This document shows, in pieces, positions 1 through 7,494 of a stretch of DNA of 11,777 nucleotides. Within the stretch, counting starts at the first letter, position 1, and each line of letters opens with the position of its first letter. The notes under the pieces were generated by a model that worked only from the letters and a program-made list of their open reading frames with translations, was not told the DNA's origin and searched no databases. Location: the NCBI GenBank assembly GCA_024643945.1, contig JAHELX010000131.1, positions 1-11,777 of the forward strand. The letters are read 5' to 3'. The position numbers were made by a program, and so were the translations under genes. This stretch comes from Anaerolineales bacterium. Lineage in GTDB: Bacteria > Chloroflexota > Anaerolineae > 4572-78 > NAK82.

Positions 1-609
1 GGTGCCCCGGCCCACCACTTCAGCCGGGGAGCGGCCAGTTATGGCAGCGGCAATGGCCGCCGAGGGTGTCGTGTTGCCGATGCCCATGTCGCCGGTACCC
101 AGGATGTCCAGTCCCCGCGCGAACTCTGCTTCTACGACTTCTGCTCCGGCCAACAGGGCCTGGACGGCCTGTTCCCGACTCATGGCCGGCCCCTGGGCGA
201 TGTTGGCGGTGCCCGGTGCCACCTTCTTATCCACCAGGTCAGGATGAGGCTTCATTTCAGCGGCCACGCCCATATCTACCACCACCACGCGCGCCCCTAC
301 GTGTCGGGCCAGGACGTTAATCGCTGCCCCGCCGCGCAGGAAATTAGCCACCATCTGGGGAGTAACCTCCTGCGGATAAGCACTGACTCCCTCAGCCACC
401 ACACCATGGTCCCCGGCCATGGTGACGATGACTTTATGCTCCATCTGGGGCCGTGGGTTGCCGCTGATCCCTGCCAGTTGGATCGAAAGACTTTCCAGCC
501 GCCCCAGGCTGCCCTGCGGCTTGGTCAGCATGTCCTGGCGAGCGCGCGCCGCTGCCATCGCTGATTTGTCCAGCGGGGTGATTTGTGAGACGAGGTTTTC
601 GAGTGGCAT
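1..609 (-). CDS. cobT: CobT, nicotinate-nucleotide--dimethylbenzimidazole phosphoribosyltransferase (N-terminal part, runs off the window)
   Basis: CobT transfers phosphoribose from nicotinate mononucleotide to 5,6-dimethylbenzimidazole or a related base, giving the alpha-ribazole phosphate used as the lower ligand of cobalamin. It is cytosolic. The window holds 203 codons of a family usually near 350 residues. Visible family motifs are PQGSLGRLE (residues 31-39), GDHGVVAEGVSAYPQEVT (66-83) and GTGDMGIGNTTPSAA (171-185). The C-terminal half, with the catalytic glutamate, lies outside. The ATG at 609 is supported by AAGGAG at 617-622, 7 bases upstream. It is separated from the other minus-strand cobalamin genes by a plus-strand vapBC pair, so it must either have its own promoter in 610-711 or be read through from the right; no convincing minus-strand promoter is seen. 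Family assignment is secure. Confidence 0.95.
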   Translation of the reverse strand, partial: MPLENLVSQITPLDKSAMAAARARQDMLTKPQGSLGRLESLSIQLAGISGNPRPQMEHKVIVTMAGDHGVVAEGVSAYPQEVTPQMVANFLRGGAAINVLARHVGARVVVVDMGVAAEMKPHPDLVDKKVAPGTANIAQGPAMSREQAVQALLAGAEVVEAEFARGLDILGTGDMGIGNTTPSAAIAAAITGRSPAEVVGRGT

Positions 610-640
610 ACTGTTTCTCCTTGCTTTCTGGTGCTCCTTA

Positions 641-681
641 CACTATCATGATTGGCTAATGAGATAATAGTGATGTATAAT
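641..681 (+). promoter_or_regulatory. Candidate vapBC promoter with an overlapping inverted-repeat operator
   Basis: A perfect TATAAT lies at 676-681, with TTGGCT at 652-657 as a possible -35 box and an 18-base spacer. An inverted repeat, CACTATCAT (641-649) and ATAATAGTG (664-672), matches at 8 of 9 positions and straddles the -35 box. This is where a ribbon-helix-helix antitoxin would bind for autorepression. Auto-regulation is usual for vapBC operons; binding of VapB here is an inference. Confidence 0.5.
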
Positions 682-711
682 CAAATCATCTAATCGGAAA
701 GGATGGATACC

Positions 712-972
712 ATGACAACTTTGACCAAACGACCGATCCAGGTATACCTGGAAGAAAGGCAGGACCGGACACTGCGCAGACTGGCGGCTGAGGAGGGCGT
801 CTCTCTGTCGGAATTGATCCGTCGCAGTGTGGATCTTATGATTGACCAGTTGCCAGTAGAGACAGACCCGGCCTGGAAGATCATTGGGCTGGGCAGTACC
901 GGTACCAGTGATCTGGGGACACGCCATGATGAACACTTAGTCCAAGAACTTGGCAAGGAGATCAACCGTTAA
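712..972 (+). CDS. vapB: VapB-like ribbon-helix-helix antitoxin
   Basis: This is an 86-residue protein. The N-terminal part, about residues 6-47, has the ribbon-helix-helix (CopG/MetJ-type) pattern: a short beta strand (RPIQVYLEE), then helix (LRRLAAEEGV), the turn residue run VSLSEL, and a second helix (IRRSVDLMID). The C-terminal 35 or so residues would be the toxin-binding tail. In this family the protein dimerises, binds its own operator and neutralises the PIN toxin encoded next to it. The start at 712 is preferred over the ATG at 703 because GGAAAGGA (696-703) sits 8 bases upstream of 712 and would overlap 703. The stop TAA overlaps the vapC ATG by one base, so the two are translationally coupled. 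It is on the opposite strand from every neighbour, which marks the pair as an insertion into a cobalamin locus. Confidence 0.85.
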   Translation: MTTLTKRPIQVYLEERQDRTLRRLAAEEGVSLSELIRRSVDLMIDQLPVETDPAWKIIGLGSTGTSDLGTRHDEHLVQELGKEINR

Positions 973-1388
973 TGTCTCAGCAGGTCTTCGTGGATGCCAG
1001 TGCATGGATCTCTATCGCTGACAATAGTGAGACGCATCACAAAGATTCGGTAAAGACCTACTCCGATTTGCTAAACAGCCAGATCACTTTGGTGACCACC
1101 AGCCTGATGGTGGCCGAAGCGCATATCTTATTGCGCCGCAGGCTTGGTCAACAGGCAGCAGTCACCTTTCTGAAAAGTGTCAACGAGAGTCCCAGGATTG
1201 AGATCGTGTATGCAAATGCCCGTCTTGAAGCTGAAGCCAAACAGATCCTATACCAGTACGACGACCAGGACTTCAGTTTTGCTGATGCTGTCAGTTTCGC
1301 TCTGATGCAAGAACGAGGCATCACTCAGGCCTTCACTTTGGATCAACACTTCGCCATCGCCGGCTTCACCCTGGTGCCGGCGTTGTGA
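972..1388 (+). CDS. vapC: VapC-like PIN-domain toxin ribonuclease
   Basis: This is a 138-residue single PIN domain, the normal size for VapC. The acidic metal-binding residues of PIN nucleases are all in place: D8 (VFVDASAW), E49 (VAEAH), D105 (FADAVSF, with D100 nearby) and D124 (FTLDQHF). VapC toxins cut tRNA or rRNA in a magnesium-dependent way when free of VapB; the target here is unknown. The ATG overlaps the vapB stop (TAATG). The last 141 bases lie opposite the 3' end of the pduX-like gene, in exactly antiparallel codon register, so the two coding regions constrain each other if the pduX-like tail is translated. The gene looks intact and functional. Confidence 0.9.
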   Translation: MSQQVFVDASAWISIADNSETHHKDSVKTYSDLLNSQITLVTTSLMVAEAHILLRRRLGQQAAVTFLKSVNESPRIEIVYANARLEAEAKQILYQYDDQDFSFADAVSFALMQERGITQAFTLDQHFAIAGFTLVPAL

Positions 1389-2387
1389 TCGAACGACCCC
1401 CAGGCTCACATTATATCGAGGTCCGCCGTCCACCAGGGGATAGCATGCAACGCTTACCCCATCCGGCAGGCGATGGGCGACGAAGTCGACTATCGCCGGC
1501 ACGTCGGCGTGGACCGGGTCCAGCAGCAGTCCCAGCAGCGTGCCACTATGCGCCCGGCAGACCCCCAGGGCACCCACCTCCCTCGCCAGGTCCAGGGCCG
1601 GCTCTAATAATGGATCAGGCAGAATGGCCTGATGGGCGCAGGCGCTTAGGGTAACCGCCTCGCCCAGAGCCTCCCAATCCCTCTGTTCCAGCCCTTCTCG
1701 CAACAGAGCAAACGCTCGCCGGTGTTCAGGAGCCAGCCGGCGCAACGTTCCTCTGTGATCAACCCGGTTGAAGGCCAGCGTATCCACCTCGCCCCCGGGA
1801 TCAAGGACCACCACCGCCAGCCCGCCCTGCCTGCACCTGTCGGCGCGGCACAGGTGGCTCGCGCCAGCCCTGGTCCCGTCTCGGTCCCAGGACGGGGCGG
1901 GCCGGGGGGAGGGCGCTGGCCCCAGGCACTCGTGGAAGCCGCCGCCGCGGTGATCGAACAGAGTCAGGCCGGGGAAGAGTGTGCTGTCGCTGGGCTCGAC
2001 ACCTACGGCCAGTTGGGCCACCTCCTCAGACGTCAGTGGTTGCCCCATTGCCTGGCCCAGGGCGAAGAGCGTCGCGCCAACGTCGGCGCTACTGGAGGCG
2101 TAGCCCCGGCCACGAGGCAGGTCCGTGACCAGTCGCAGTCGCCCCCCCAACTCCGGCCGGTCCAGGTATGCCAGGCCATCCCGTAGCGCGGCGGTCGCCT
2201 TGGCTGCATCGAGCGGCACATCCCAACCTGGCCCCGGCCGCAGGCGGACTTCGGCCATGCTGTAGCGGCCGATAGGACAGGAAACCAGGCAGGGTATGCC
2301 ATCCAACGTCCCTTGAACCAATTCGCCGCAGGTGGCTGGCAAGGCTGCACATGTTGGGCCCGCGCCGTAAACAACTTTATGCATCAT
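1248..2387 (-). CDS. pduX: PduX-like GHMP kinase, probable L-threonine kinase of cobalamin synthesis
   Basis: This is a GHMP-superfamily kinase. PduX phosphorylates L-threonine with ATP; CobD decarboxylates the product to the aminopropanol phosphate that links the corrin ring to the nucleotide loop. Seen here are the N-terminal PATCGELVQG substrate-side motif (about 17-26) and the ATP-binding PRGRGYASSSAD motif (about 91-102), both typical of PduX. A late region (VCRAHSGTLLGLLLD) fits the third GHMP motif. The start is ATG 2387 or the adjacent 2384. It has no clear ribosome site and overlaps the end of the upstream gene (stop at 2377) by 11 or 8 bases, so coupled translation is likely. About 333 residues precede the vapC stop. 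The remaining 46 residues are antisense to vapC and look unlike the family, so the tail is probably acquired. The threonine kinase assignment comes from motifs plus context. Confidence 0.85.
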   Translation of the reverse strand: MMHKVVYGAGPTCAALPATCGELVQGTLDGIPCLVSCPIGRYSMAEVRLRPGPGWDVPLDAAKATAALRDGLAYLDRPELGGRLRLVTDLPRGRGYASSSADVGATLFALGQAMGQPLTSEEVAQLAVGVEPSDSTLFPGLTLFDHRGGGFHECLGPAPSPRPAPSWDRDGTRAGASHLCRADRCRQGGLAVVVLDPGGEVDTLAFNRVDHRGTLRRLAPEHRRAFALLREGLEQRDWEALGEAVTLSACAHQAILPDPLLEPALDLAREVGALGVCRAHSGTLLGLLLDPVHADVPAIVDFVAHRLPDGVSVACYPLVDGGPRYNVSLGVVRSQRRHQGEAGDGEVLIQSEGLSDASFLHQSETDSISKTEVLVVVLV

Positions 2388-3156
2388 TGGAGGCAACCAA
2401 CTCCGGGTGAATCGCGTCCGCCAGCAGTCGCGCACCCCGGGCCAGGTTTGGCCCTGGCACATTGAGCCAGATTTCATCCACAGCGACCACGCGTCCCTCC
2501 CGTACGGCGTTTAACTGGTCCCAACCGGCGCGCTGGCTTACCTGCTCCAGAGGCGGATGGGCTACCCCGGCCCAGGCCGCTACGATAATCTCGGGATCAG
2601 CCTCGACGATCTCTTCATCTGTCACGGCCCGGCCTGGCTTCTCTGGCACGAACTGCCCTCCGGCAATCTCCACCAGCTCAGCCACCCACGCCGGGCTGCT
2701 CATGGGCGGCTTGGGCCACATCTCCGCGTAAACCCGCGGACGGCGTAGACCGTCCACCCGCTGGCGAATGGCCTCGAAGTCCGCCCGCATGTGGGCGATC
2801 ACTCGTTCCGCTTCATCGGCCGCGCCGGTGAGCCGGCCCAACCAGGCAATGTGGGCGTAGACGTCCTTGATGCGCTCGGGATACAGGCACAGCAGGTTCA
2901 GCCTGGCCCGCAGGAGCTCTACGATAGTCTCGGCACGATAAGGGACCGAGGCGATAACCAGGTCGGGCTCGAGGGGGAGGATGTCTTCCGGCCGGGCGGA
3001 CCAGGTGGAAGGCAAGCGGGGTCTATCACCCACGTCGGCCAGCCGCCCACACCACTCGCTGACGGCTACCAGCCGCTTGCCCTGGCCCAGGGCGAACAGA
3101 ATGGCGGTGACGCTGGGTTCCAGAGAGACGATACGCTTTAACTCAGCGGAAGGCAT
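2377..3156 (-). CDS. BtuF-like substrate-binding fold protein without a signal peptide
   Basis: This 259-residue protein has the class III (helical-backbone) periplasmic-binding fold used for vitamin B12 and siderophores. It opens directly with the first strand of the domain (RIVSLEPSVTAILFALG, residues 8-24). There is no hydrophobic leader, lipobox or transmembrane segment, so it should remain in the cytosol. It is a clear paralogue of the secreted protein at 7495-8505: compare RIVSLAPSNTEILFAVG, and WDQ..AVREGRV in both C-terminal regions. The start is firm: AAGGAGGA at 3165-3172 sits 8 bases before ATG 3156, and the next ATG upstream would lie inside cbiA. It follows cbiA by 3 bases and overlaps the pduX-like gene. 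Corrinoid binding is inferred from homology and context; a role as cytosolic corrinoid carrier or sensor is a guess. Confidence 0.85.
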   Translation of the reverse strand: MPSAELKRIVSLEPSVTAILFALGQGKRLVAVSEWCGRLADVGDRPRLPSTWSARPEDILPLEPDLVIASVPYRAETIVELLRARLNLLCLYPERIKDVYAHIAWLGRLTGAADEAERVIAHMRADFEAIRQRVDGLRRPRVYAEMWPKPPMSSPAWVAELVEIAGGQFVPEKPGRAVTDEEIVEADPEIIVAAWAGVAHPPLEQVSQRAGWDQLNAVREGRVVAVDEIWLNVPGPNLARGARLLADAIHPELVASNDA

Positions 3157-3159
3157 CGA

Positions 3160-4572
3160 CTATCCTCCTTGGCGACAGGCTGCCACAAAACGCACGGCCA
3201 ACTCAGGCTTGCTCCAGAAGTGTAGATGCACGTAAGATGCCCACAGATTGCCCAGGCAAGCCCCTTCCGGCTGCGGCTCTCCCTGTCCATCGGGCGGGAG
3301 CAGACGATAGGCAGCAGGGAGATCGCCAGGGCGGCCTTCCCATGTGGAATAGTGGAACTCGTGGCCGCGCACCGTCTCGCCCCCCGCCAGCAGCCAGGAA
3401 TCACCGGCCGCCTGCGCCAACCGGTAACCCAGGGTGAGTCGACCGGCCATCACCGAACGCCCTGGCAATAGGCCAACCATCGGGTGTTCTCGCCCCTCGG
3501 GGTCGACGATGGATCTCGTCAGATACATAAGACCTCCACACTCGGCGTAAATGGGCACGCCCCGGCCATATGCCTGATGCAATGCTCCCCGCATGCCCTC
3601 ATTAGCGGCCAGTTGATGGGCGTAGAGTTCTGGGAAGCCGCCGCTAAGAATCACACCGGCGGTGGTCGCGGGCAGAGTGGCGTCGTGTAGGGGGCTGAAG
3701 AAGACAATCTCAGCACCGGCCGCTTGCAACAAATCCAGGTTGTCCTCGTAGATGAAACTGAACGCCTCATCCCGAGCCACAGCGATGGCCGGATGACCAT
3801 CAACCCTTCGATCGCCCTCAGGGCGAGGCACGGTGAGTTGGCCGCTGTTCAAGATCGCCGCCGGATTGGATGCAGTCAGAGGCTGAGCCTCCTGGGTGAT
3901 AGTCAACAGCCGGTCCAGATCCAGATGACGGGCCACGTGATCGGCCGCAGCCTGGATATAGGCGTGCCAGCGGCCGGGTTCGGCGGTAGGCACCAAACCC
4001 AGGTGCCGTTCTGGAATCTCCAGGGAGGGGTCGTGAGGCAGCCAGCCTAACACCCGCCGGCCTGTTGCTCGTTGGATGGCCGTTGCTACTCCTTGGCCGT
4101 GGCTTTCGCCGCCGACCCGGTTGAGGATGAAGCCGGCCAGGGTCAGATCGAGATCGAATTTCTGGTAGCCTAGGGCTATGGCGGCTGCGCTGCGAGCTAT
4201 TCCGCTGGCGTCCAGCACCAGCACGACCGGGGCATCCAGTAGCTTCGCCACCTGGGCCGTGCTGCCCTGCTCATCTGCATAGCCAAAACCGTCGTAAAGA
4301 CCCATCACCCCTTCGACGATAGCTACGTCGGCCCCGCTGGCAGCATAGGCAAAGAGGGTGCGGACGCGATCGGGTGGCACCATCCACGTGTCCAGGCTGC
4401 GGCAGGGCCGCCCGGCCGCCAGCATATGATAGGTGGGATCGATGTAATCCGGGCCGGTCTTGAAGGGTTGGATGCTCAGGCCCCGCTGGCGCAGCGCGGC
4501 AATCAGACCGACGCTGAGCGTAGTTTTGCCAACCCCACTGTGGGTACCGGCGATGACCAAACGTGCCACCAT
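3160..4572 (-). CDS. cbiA: Cobyrinate a,c-diamide synthase (CbiA/CobB)
   Basis: This 470-residue enzyme is full length for the family. CbiA/CobB amidates the a and c acetate side chains of cobyrinic or hydrogenobyrinic acid, using ATP and glutamine, in the cytosol. The N-terminal synthetase domain has the P-loop GTHSGVGKTT (9-18), then FKTGPDYIDPTYH (37-49) and VEGVMGLYDG (about 85-94). The C-terminal triad glutaminase domain has PIYAECGGLMYL with the nucleophile Cys345, and a late HEFHYS segment that supplies the histidine region. The sequence does not settle whether the substrate is cobyrinate (CbiA, anaerobic route) or hydrogenobyrinate (CobB, aerobic route); CbiA is the safer label. It is followed after 3 bases by the signal-less BtuF-like gene and preceded by a 100-base gap holding a large inverted repeat. 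Confidence 0.95.
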   Translation of the reverse strand: MVARLVIAGTHSGVGKTTLSVGLIAALRQRGLSIQPFKTGPDYIDPTYHMLAAGRPCRSLDTWMVPPDRVRTLFAYAASGADVAIVEGVMGLYDGFGYADEQGSTAQVAKLLDAPVVLVLDASGIARSAAAIALGYQKFDLDLTLAGFILNRVGGESHGQGVATAIQRATGRRVLGWLPHDPSLEIPERHLGLVPTAEPGRWHAYIQAAADHVARHLDLDRLLTITQEAQPLTASNPAAILNSGQLTVPRPEGDRRVDGHPAIAVARDEAFSFIYEDNLDLLQAAGAEIVFFSPLHDATLPATTAGVILSGGFPELYAHQLAANEGMRGALHQAYGRGVPIYAECGGLMYLTRSIVDPEGREHPMVGLLPGRSVMAGRLTLGYRLAQAAGDSWLLAGGETVRGHEFHYSTWEGRPGDLPAAYRLLPPDGQGEPQPEGACLGNLWASYVHLHFWSKPELAVRFVAACRQGG

Positions 4573-4591
4573 TTGGCTCTCCGTTAGAGTG

Positions 4592-4667
4592 TGTCTGGTA
4601 AGTCGTGGGGCAGCCTTTCCAGGCTGCTCGGGCGGGCTAGAAAGCCTGCCCCACGACTTACCAGACA
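4592..4667. repeat. Long inverted repeat (22-bp perfect arms) between cobO and cbiA
   Basis: Arms 4592-4613 and 4646-4667 are perfect reverse complements over 22 bases. After one mismatch they continue for 5 more pairs (4615-4619 with 4640-4644), leaving a loop of about 20 bases. Alternative smaller hairpins exist inside it: GCAGCC (4610-4615) with GGCTGC (4622-4627), and GGCT (4635-4638) with AGCC (4643-4646). No T-run follows on either strand, so it is not a standard intrinsic terminator. It fills nearly all of the cobO-cbiA gap and resembles a REP or small MITE-type palindromic element. It may act as an mRNA stability or attenuation structure in the operon. Confidence 0.8.
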
Positions 4668-4672
4668 GCTAC

Positions 4673-5233
4673 TTAGAACTCGATGCCCGGCTGGGCCTGG
4701 ATGTCCTGATCAAAGGGGTGCTTGATTTTGAGCATCTCGGTGACCAGGTCGGCGAACGCGACGAGTTTTTGCGGCGCGTCGCGCCCGGTGATAATCAGGT
4801 GCAGCTTCGGCGGCTTGTGTTCCTGCAACCAGGTGATGACTTCCGCCACGTCGAGCCAACCAAATTTCAAAGGGTAGGTGAACTCGTCCAGGATGATGAG
4901 GTCGTAGTCGCCGCTGGCAATCTTTTCTTGGGCCAGCGCCCACGCGTGGCCGGCTTTGGCAACCGTTTCGTCCATATCTTTGGCGAGCCAGGTAAAGCCG
5001 TCGCCCATCCGGTGCCACTCGATGCCCAACTGCCGGGCCGCTTTGATTTCGCCCCAGTTGCCTCGCTCGTGCTTGATAAATTGAACCACGCAGGGACGCA
5101 TCCCCTGCCCCCATGCGCGCAGCAGCACTCCCAGGGCGGCGGTGGTCTTTCCCTTGCCGTGGCCTGTGTTGACGATGATGAGCCCCTTCTTAGCTCGTTT
5201 ACGCCGGGCTTCCCCCCCCTCCTCCTCATTCAT
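4673..5233 (-). CDS. cobO: Cob(I)yrinic acid a,c-diamide adenosyltransferase (CobO/BtuR family)
   Basis: CobO transfers the adenosyl group of ATP to Co(I) of the corrin ring, making the adenosylated form. The protein is 186 residues from ATG 5233. It shows the family P-loop GHGKGKTT (24-31), an FTW segment near the corrinoid site (80-82), and a Walker B-like stretch [10 protein letters not shown] (111-120), ending in the family-typical QPGIEF. ATG 5233 is chosen because AAGG lies 9 bases upstream and it overlaps the preceding ferredoxin stop by 8 bases, a coupled arrangement. ATGs at 5257 and 5278 are in frame and would only add residues unlike the family. The reaction needs Co(II) reduced to Co(I), which makes the ferredoxin directly upstream interesting. 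Identity is secure. Confidence 0.95.
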   Translation of the reverse strand: MNEEEGGEARRKRAKKGLIIVNTGHGKGKTTAALGVLLRAWGQGMRPCVVQFIKHERGNWGEIKAARQLGIEWHRMGDGFTWLAKDMDETVAKAGHAWALAQEKIASGDYDLIILDEFTYPLKFGWLDVAEVITWLQEHKPPKLHLIITGRDAPQKLVAFADLVTEMLKIKHPFDQDIQAQPGIEF

Positions 5234-5603
5234 GCCTGTTACCTTCCCCTGATTCATCGCTCGCCACCTCATTATCAAGGTTCAGTTGGTGGAATATGTG
5301 CGCTTTCACCGGCGTGTCTTGTTTGAGATGTTCTTCTACAATGCGTGCCAGCAGCGCTTCATCCACGTGATGGTACCAGATGCCATCGGGATAGACTACC
5401 AGGATTGGCCCTGCCACGCACACGCCGAGACACGGAGTCTGGCCTCGTTTCACCCGCCGGGGATTATCATAGCGACCTATGTCCCCCAGCATATGCCCCA
5501 ACTGTGCATACAGACTCTCAGCTCGTCCTTTGGGGTCGCAGAATTCGCCAGTGCAAATGAATATGTGCCGGGCGTAAGGTGCCATATCGGGTGCCTCATC
5601 CAT
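5226..5603 (-). CDS. Thioredoxin-like [2Fe-2S] ferredoxin
   Basis: This is a small soluble electron carrier of 125 residues. Four cysteines are placed as in thioredoxin-fold ferredoxins: C17 and C22 (FICTGEFC) and C58 and C62 (TPCLGVC), with a long spacer, which would hold one [2Fe-2S] cluster. The start at 5603 is chosen over the in-frame ATG at 5621 because AGGAGG lies just 6-7 bases upstream of 5603. The last 20 or so residues (from about 105) are polar and beyond the fold. It sits between btuD and cobO and overlaps the cobO start, so the two are made together. Ferredoxins of this type occur in cobalamin gene clusters; the proposal that it feeds electrons to the Co(II)-to-Co(I) step of CobO is inferred from position only. 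Confidence 0.88.
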   Translation of the reverse strand: MDEAPDMAPYARHIFICTGEFCDPKGRAESLYAQLGHMLGDIGRYDNPRRVKRGQTPCLGVCVAGPILVVYPDGIWYHHVDEALLARIVEEHLKQDTPVKAHIFHQLNLDNEVASDESGEGNRHE

Positions 5604-5622
5604 AGCAAACCTCCTGTTCACA

Positions 5623-5643
5623 AGTCTCCAATCTCTAATCTCT
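5623..5643. repeat. Heptanucleotide tandem repeat (3 units)
   Basis: Three consecutive 7-mers, AGTCTCC, AATCTCT and AATCTCT, fill half of the short gap between the btuD stop and the ferredoxin ribosome site. It is one of three loci in this window with a 7-base period. It is short, so chance cannot be fully excluded for this copy alone. Confidence 0.55.
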
Positions 5644-5647
5644 ATCC

Positions 5648-6433
5648 TTACCTCCTGACGATGGGTATCACCATCGGCGTGCCATAGAGCGGGTGCCGGG
5701 TGACGACGACCGGCACGCCATAGGCCTGGGCCAGGTAAGACGGTATCAGCACATCCTCTGACTCGCCAACGGCCAGCAATCGGCCTTCAGCCAGCAGGGC
5801 CAGCCGATCAGCACACAAGGCGGCCTGGTTCAGATCATGCAGGGTAATGACGACTGCCAGGCCGTCCCGATGGGCGAGTTGGCGCACCAATTCCAGGATC
5901 TCAGTTTGATACTTGAGGTCCAGGTGGGCGGTGGGTTCGTCCAGCAGAAGCACCTGTGGCTCCTGGGCCAGCGTCCGGGCCAGGAGCACCCGCCGCTGCT
6001 CCCCGCCCGATAGTTGCGTCACCAGCCGCCGGCGCAGGGGATCCAGGCCCGTCCGCCGAATCGCCTGCTGGACAGCTTCGCGATCTTCGGCCGAGAACGG
6101 TAGGAACCAGCCCCGGTGGGGAGCGCGGCCCAAGGCCACGGCCTGCTCTACGCTGAGCGGCCAGTTGTCGCCATTACTTTGAGGAGCCAGGGCCAATTGA
6201 CGCGCCACTGCTCGTGGGGACAACTGCCATACCTGCTGATCGCCCAAGAGCAGCACCCCTTCACGCGGGCGCAGCAGGCGGGCCATCGCCCGCAGCAAGG
6301 TGGTCTTCCCGGCGCCATTAGGGCCGATGAGCGCCAATATCTGGCCAGGATGTGCAGTCAGCGAGAGACCGGTTAGCACAGGCCGGCCGTTATACGCACA
6401 GGTGAGATCATGCGCTTCCAGAGTTGTCATCAT
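5648..6433 (-). CDS. btuD: BtuD-type ABC transporter ATPase for corrinoid uptake
   Basis: This is the nucleotide-binding subunit of a FecCDE/BtuCD-type importer, 261 residues, at the inner face of the membrane. Motifs in order are Walker [10 protein letters not shown] (37-45), Q-loop Q85, signature LSGGEQ (141-146), Walker B VLLLDEP (161-167), D-loop HLD and H-loop H199. The start codon overlaps the permease stop: GGATGATGAC contains ATG 6433, TGA 6432-6430 and a second ATG at 6430. GGGAGG just upstream spaces better with 6430, so the true start may be one codon later. The family imports both B12 and iron-siderophores. The riboswitch upstream and the cobalamin genes downstream make corrinoid the likely substrate. 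Confidence 0.92.
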   Translation of the reverse strand: MMTTLEAHDLTCAYNGRPVLTGLSLTAHPGQILALIGPNGAGKTTLLRAMARLLRPREGVLLLGDQQVWQLSPRAVARQLALAPQSNGDNWPLSVEQAVALGRAPHRGWFLPFSAEDREAVQQAIRRTGLDPLRRRLVTQLSGGEQRRVLLARTLAQEPQVLLLDEPTAHLDLKYQTEILELVRQLAHRDGLAVVITLHDLNQAALCADRLALLAEGRLLAVGESEDVLIPSYLAQAYGVPVVVTRHPLYGTPMVIPIVRR

Positions 6434-7452
6434 CCACCTCCCAACTCATGCTGACGAGTCTTGAGCAGGTAAAGGAAGAATGGCCCTCCCAACAAAGCGG
6501 TGACGATACCTACCGGCAACTCCAGCGGGGCCAGGGCAGTGCGCGCCAGGTCGTCGGCCAGGAGCAGGAGCAAGGCTCCCAGCAGCGCGCTGATGGGGAT
6601 CAGGCGGGCATGGTTGGCGCCGAAGAGGAGCCGGGCGATGTGGGGCGCGATGAGGCCCACGAAGCCGATGATGCCTCCTGCTGCCACGGCCGCCGCCGTG
6701 GCCAGGCTGGCGGCTGCGACCACCGCACCCCGGGCCTGGGCTGGGGGCAATCCCAGGCTTTGAGCTGTCTCTTCGCCGGAGGCCAGGGCATCCAGCGGAC
6801 GAGCCATGAGCCACAACCCACCCAGGCCAACCAACAGGTAGGGGGCGCTGGCCCAAAGATGTGGCCAGCTCCGCCCCGACAGCCCTCCCAAAAGCCAGGC
6901 AAAGGTCTCGTGCAAGCCCCGGTCGTTGACGATCATCAGCAGGGAGACGATGGCCGATAGCAGCATGCTGAGGGCGGCGCCGGCCAGGAGCAGCGCAATG
7001 GCCGGAGCTGTGCCTCCCATCTCGGCCACACTGTAGACGACGGCCACAGCCAGCAGCGACCCGATGAAAGCCGCCAGAGGTACGGGACCAAACCCGGCGC
7101 CGCTCCAACGCAGGCCGGCGGTGATGGCCAGAGTCGCCCCCAGGGCTGCTCCGCCTGAAGCGCCCACCACAAAAGGATCGGCCAATGGGTTGCGGAAGAG
7201 CCCTTGAAAGGCCGCACCAGCGCCCGCCAGCCCGGCGCCGATGAGTGCAGCCAGTAACACGCGCGCCAGGCGCAGGTCCCATATGATGGCAACCTCAGTC
7301 CGGCTCGCCTCTGATCCAGAGAGAGAAAGCAACACACCCAGCACCCGTCCCGGCGGCACAGCCACTGCTCCCACTCCCAGGCTGAGCAACACGACCAGGG
7401 CCAGGAGACCTGATAAAATGAGCAGAGAGGCAATATATCCGCGTTTACTCAT
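6430..7452 (-). CDS. btuC: BtuC-type (FecCD family) ABC transporter permease
   Basis: This 340-residue membrane subunit of a type II ABC importer has a hydrophobic pattern fitting about ten transmembrane helices, the first at about residues 6-30. Family landmarks are LRLARVLLA (60-68), then the highly conserved FQGLFRNPLADPFVVGASGG (82-101), and GFVGLIAPHIARLLFG in the C-terminal third, which forms the coupling region contacting the ATPase. It overlaps btuD by 4 bases (or 1 if the later btuD start is used). It is separated from the binding protein gene by 42 bases, which hold only a small TTGATCAA palindrome. No strong ribosome site is seen before ATG 7452. Substrate assignment to corrinoid rests on the riboswitch and operon context. 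Confidence 0.92.
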   Translation of the reverse strand: MSKRGYIASLLILSGLLALVVLLSLGVGAVAVPPGRVLGVLLSLSGSEASRTEVAIIWDLRLARVLLAALIGAGLAGAGAAFQGLFRNPLADPFVVGASGGAALGATLAITAGLRWSGAGFGPVPLAAFIGSLLAVAVVYSVAEMGGTAPAIALLLAGAALSMLLSAIVSLLMIVNDRGLHETFAWLLGGLSGRSWPHLWASAPYLLVGLGGLWLMARPLDALASGEETAQSLGLPPAQARGAVVAAASLATAAAVAAGGIIGFVGLIAPHIARLLFGANHARLIPISALLGALLLLLADDLARTALAPLELPVGIVTALLGGPFFLYLLKTRQHELGGG

Positions 7453-7494
7453 ACCGCATACACCATTTGATCAATGTGTTACGCTGCCGTATCC

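Noticed and set aside
4592..4667. The cobO-cbiA inverted repeat as an intrinsic terminator.
   Set aside because: No U-tract follows the stem on either strand, and it lies inside a co-directional operon.
4460..5326. A 288-codon plus-strand open frame opposite cobO and the cbiA start.
   Set aside because: It is antisense to two clearly conserved genes with proper ribosome sites; its sequence mirrors cobO codon structure and shows no motif.
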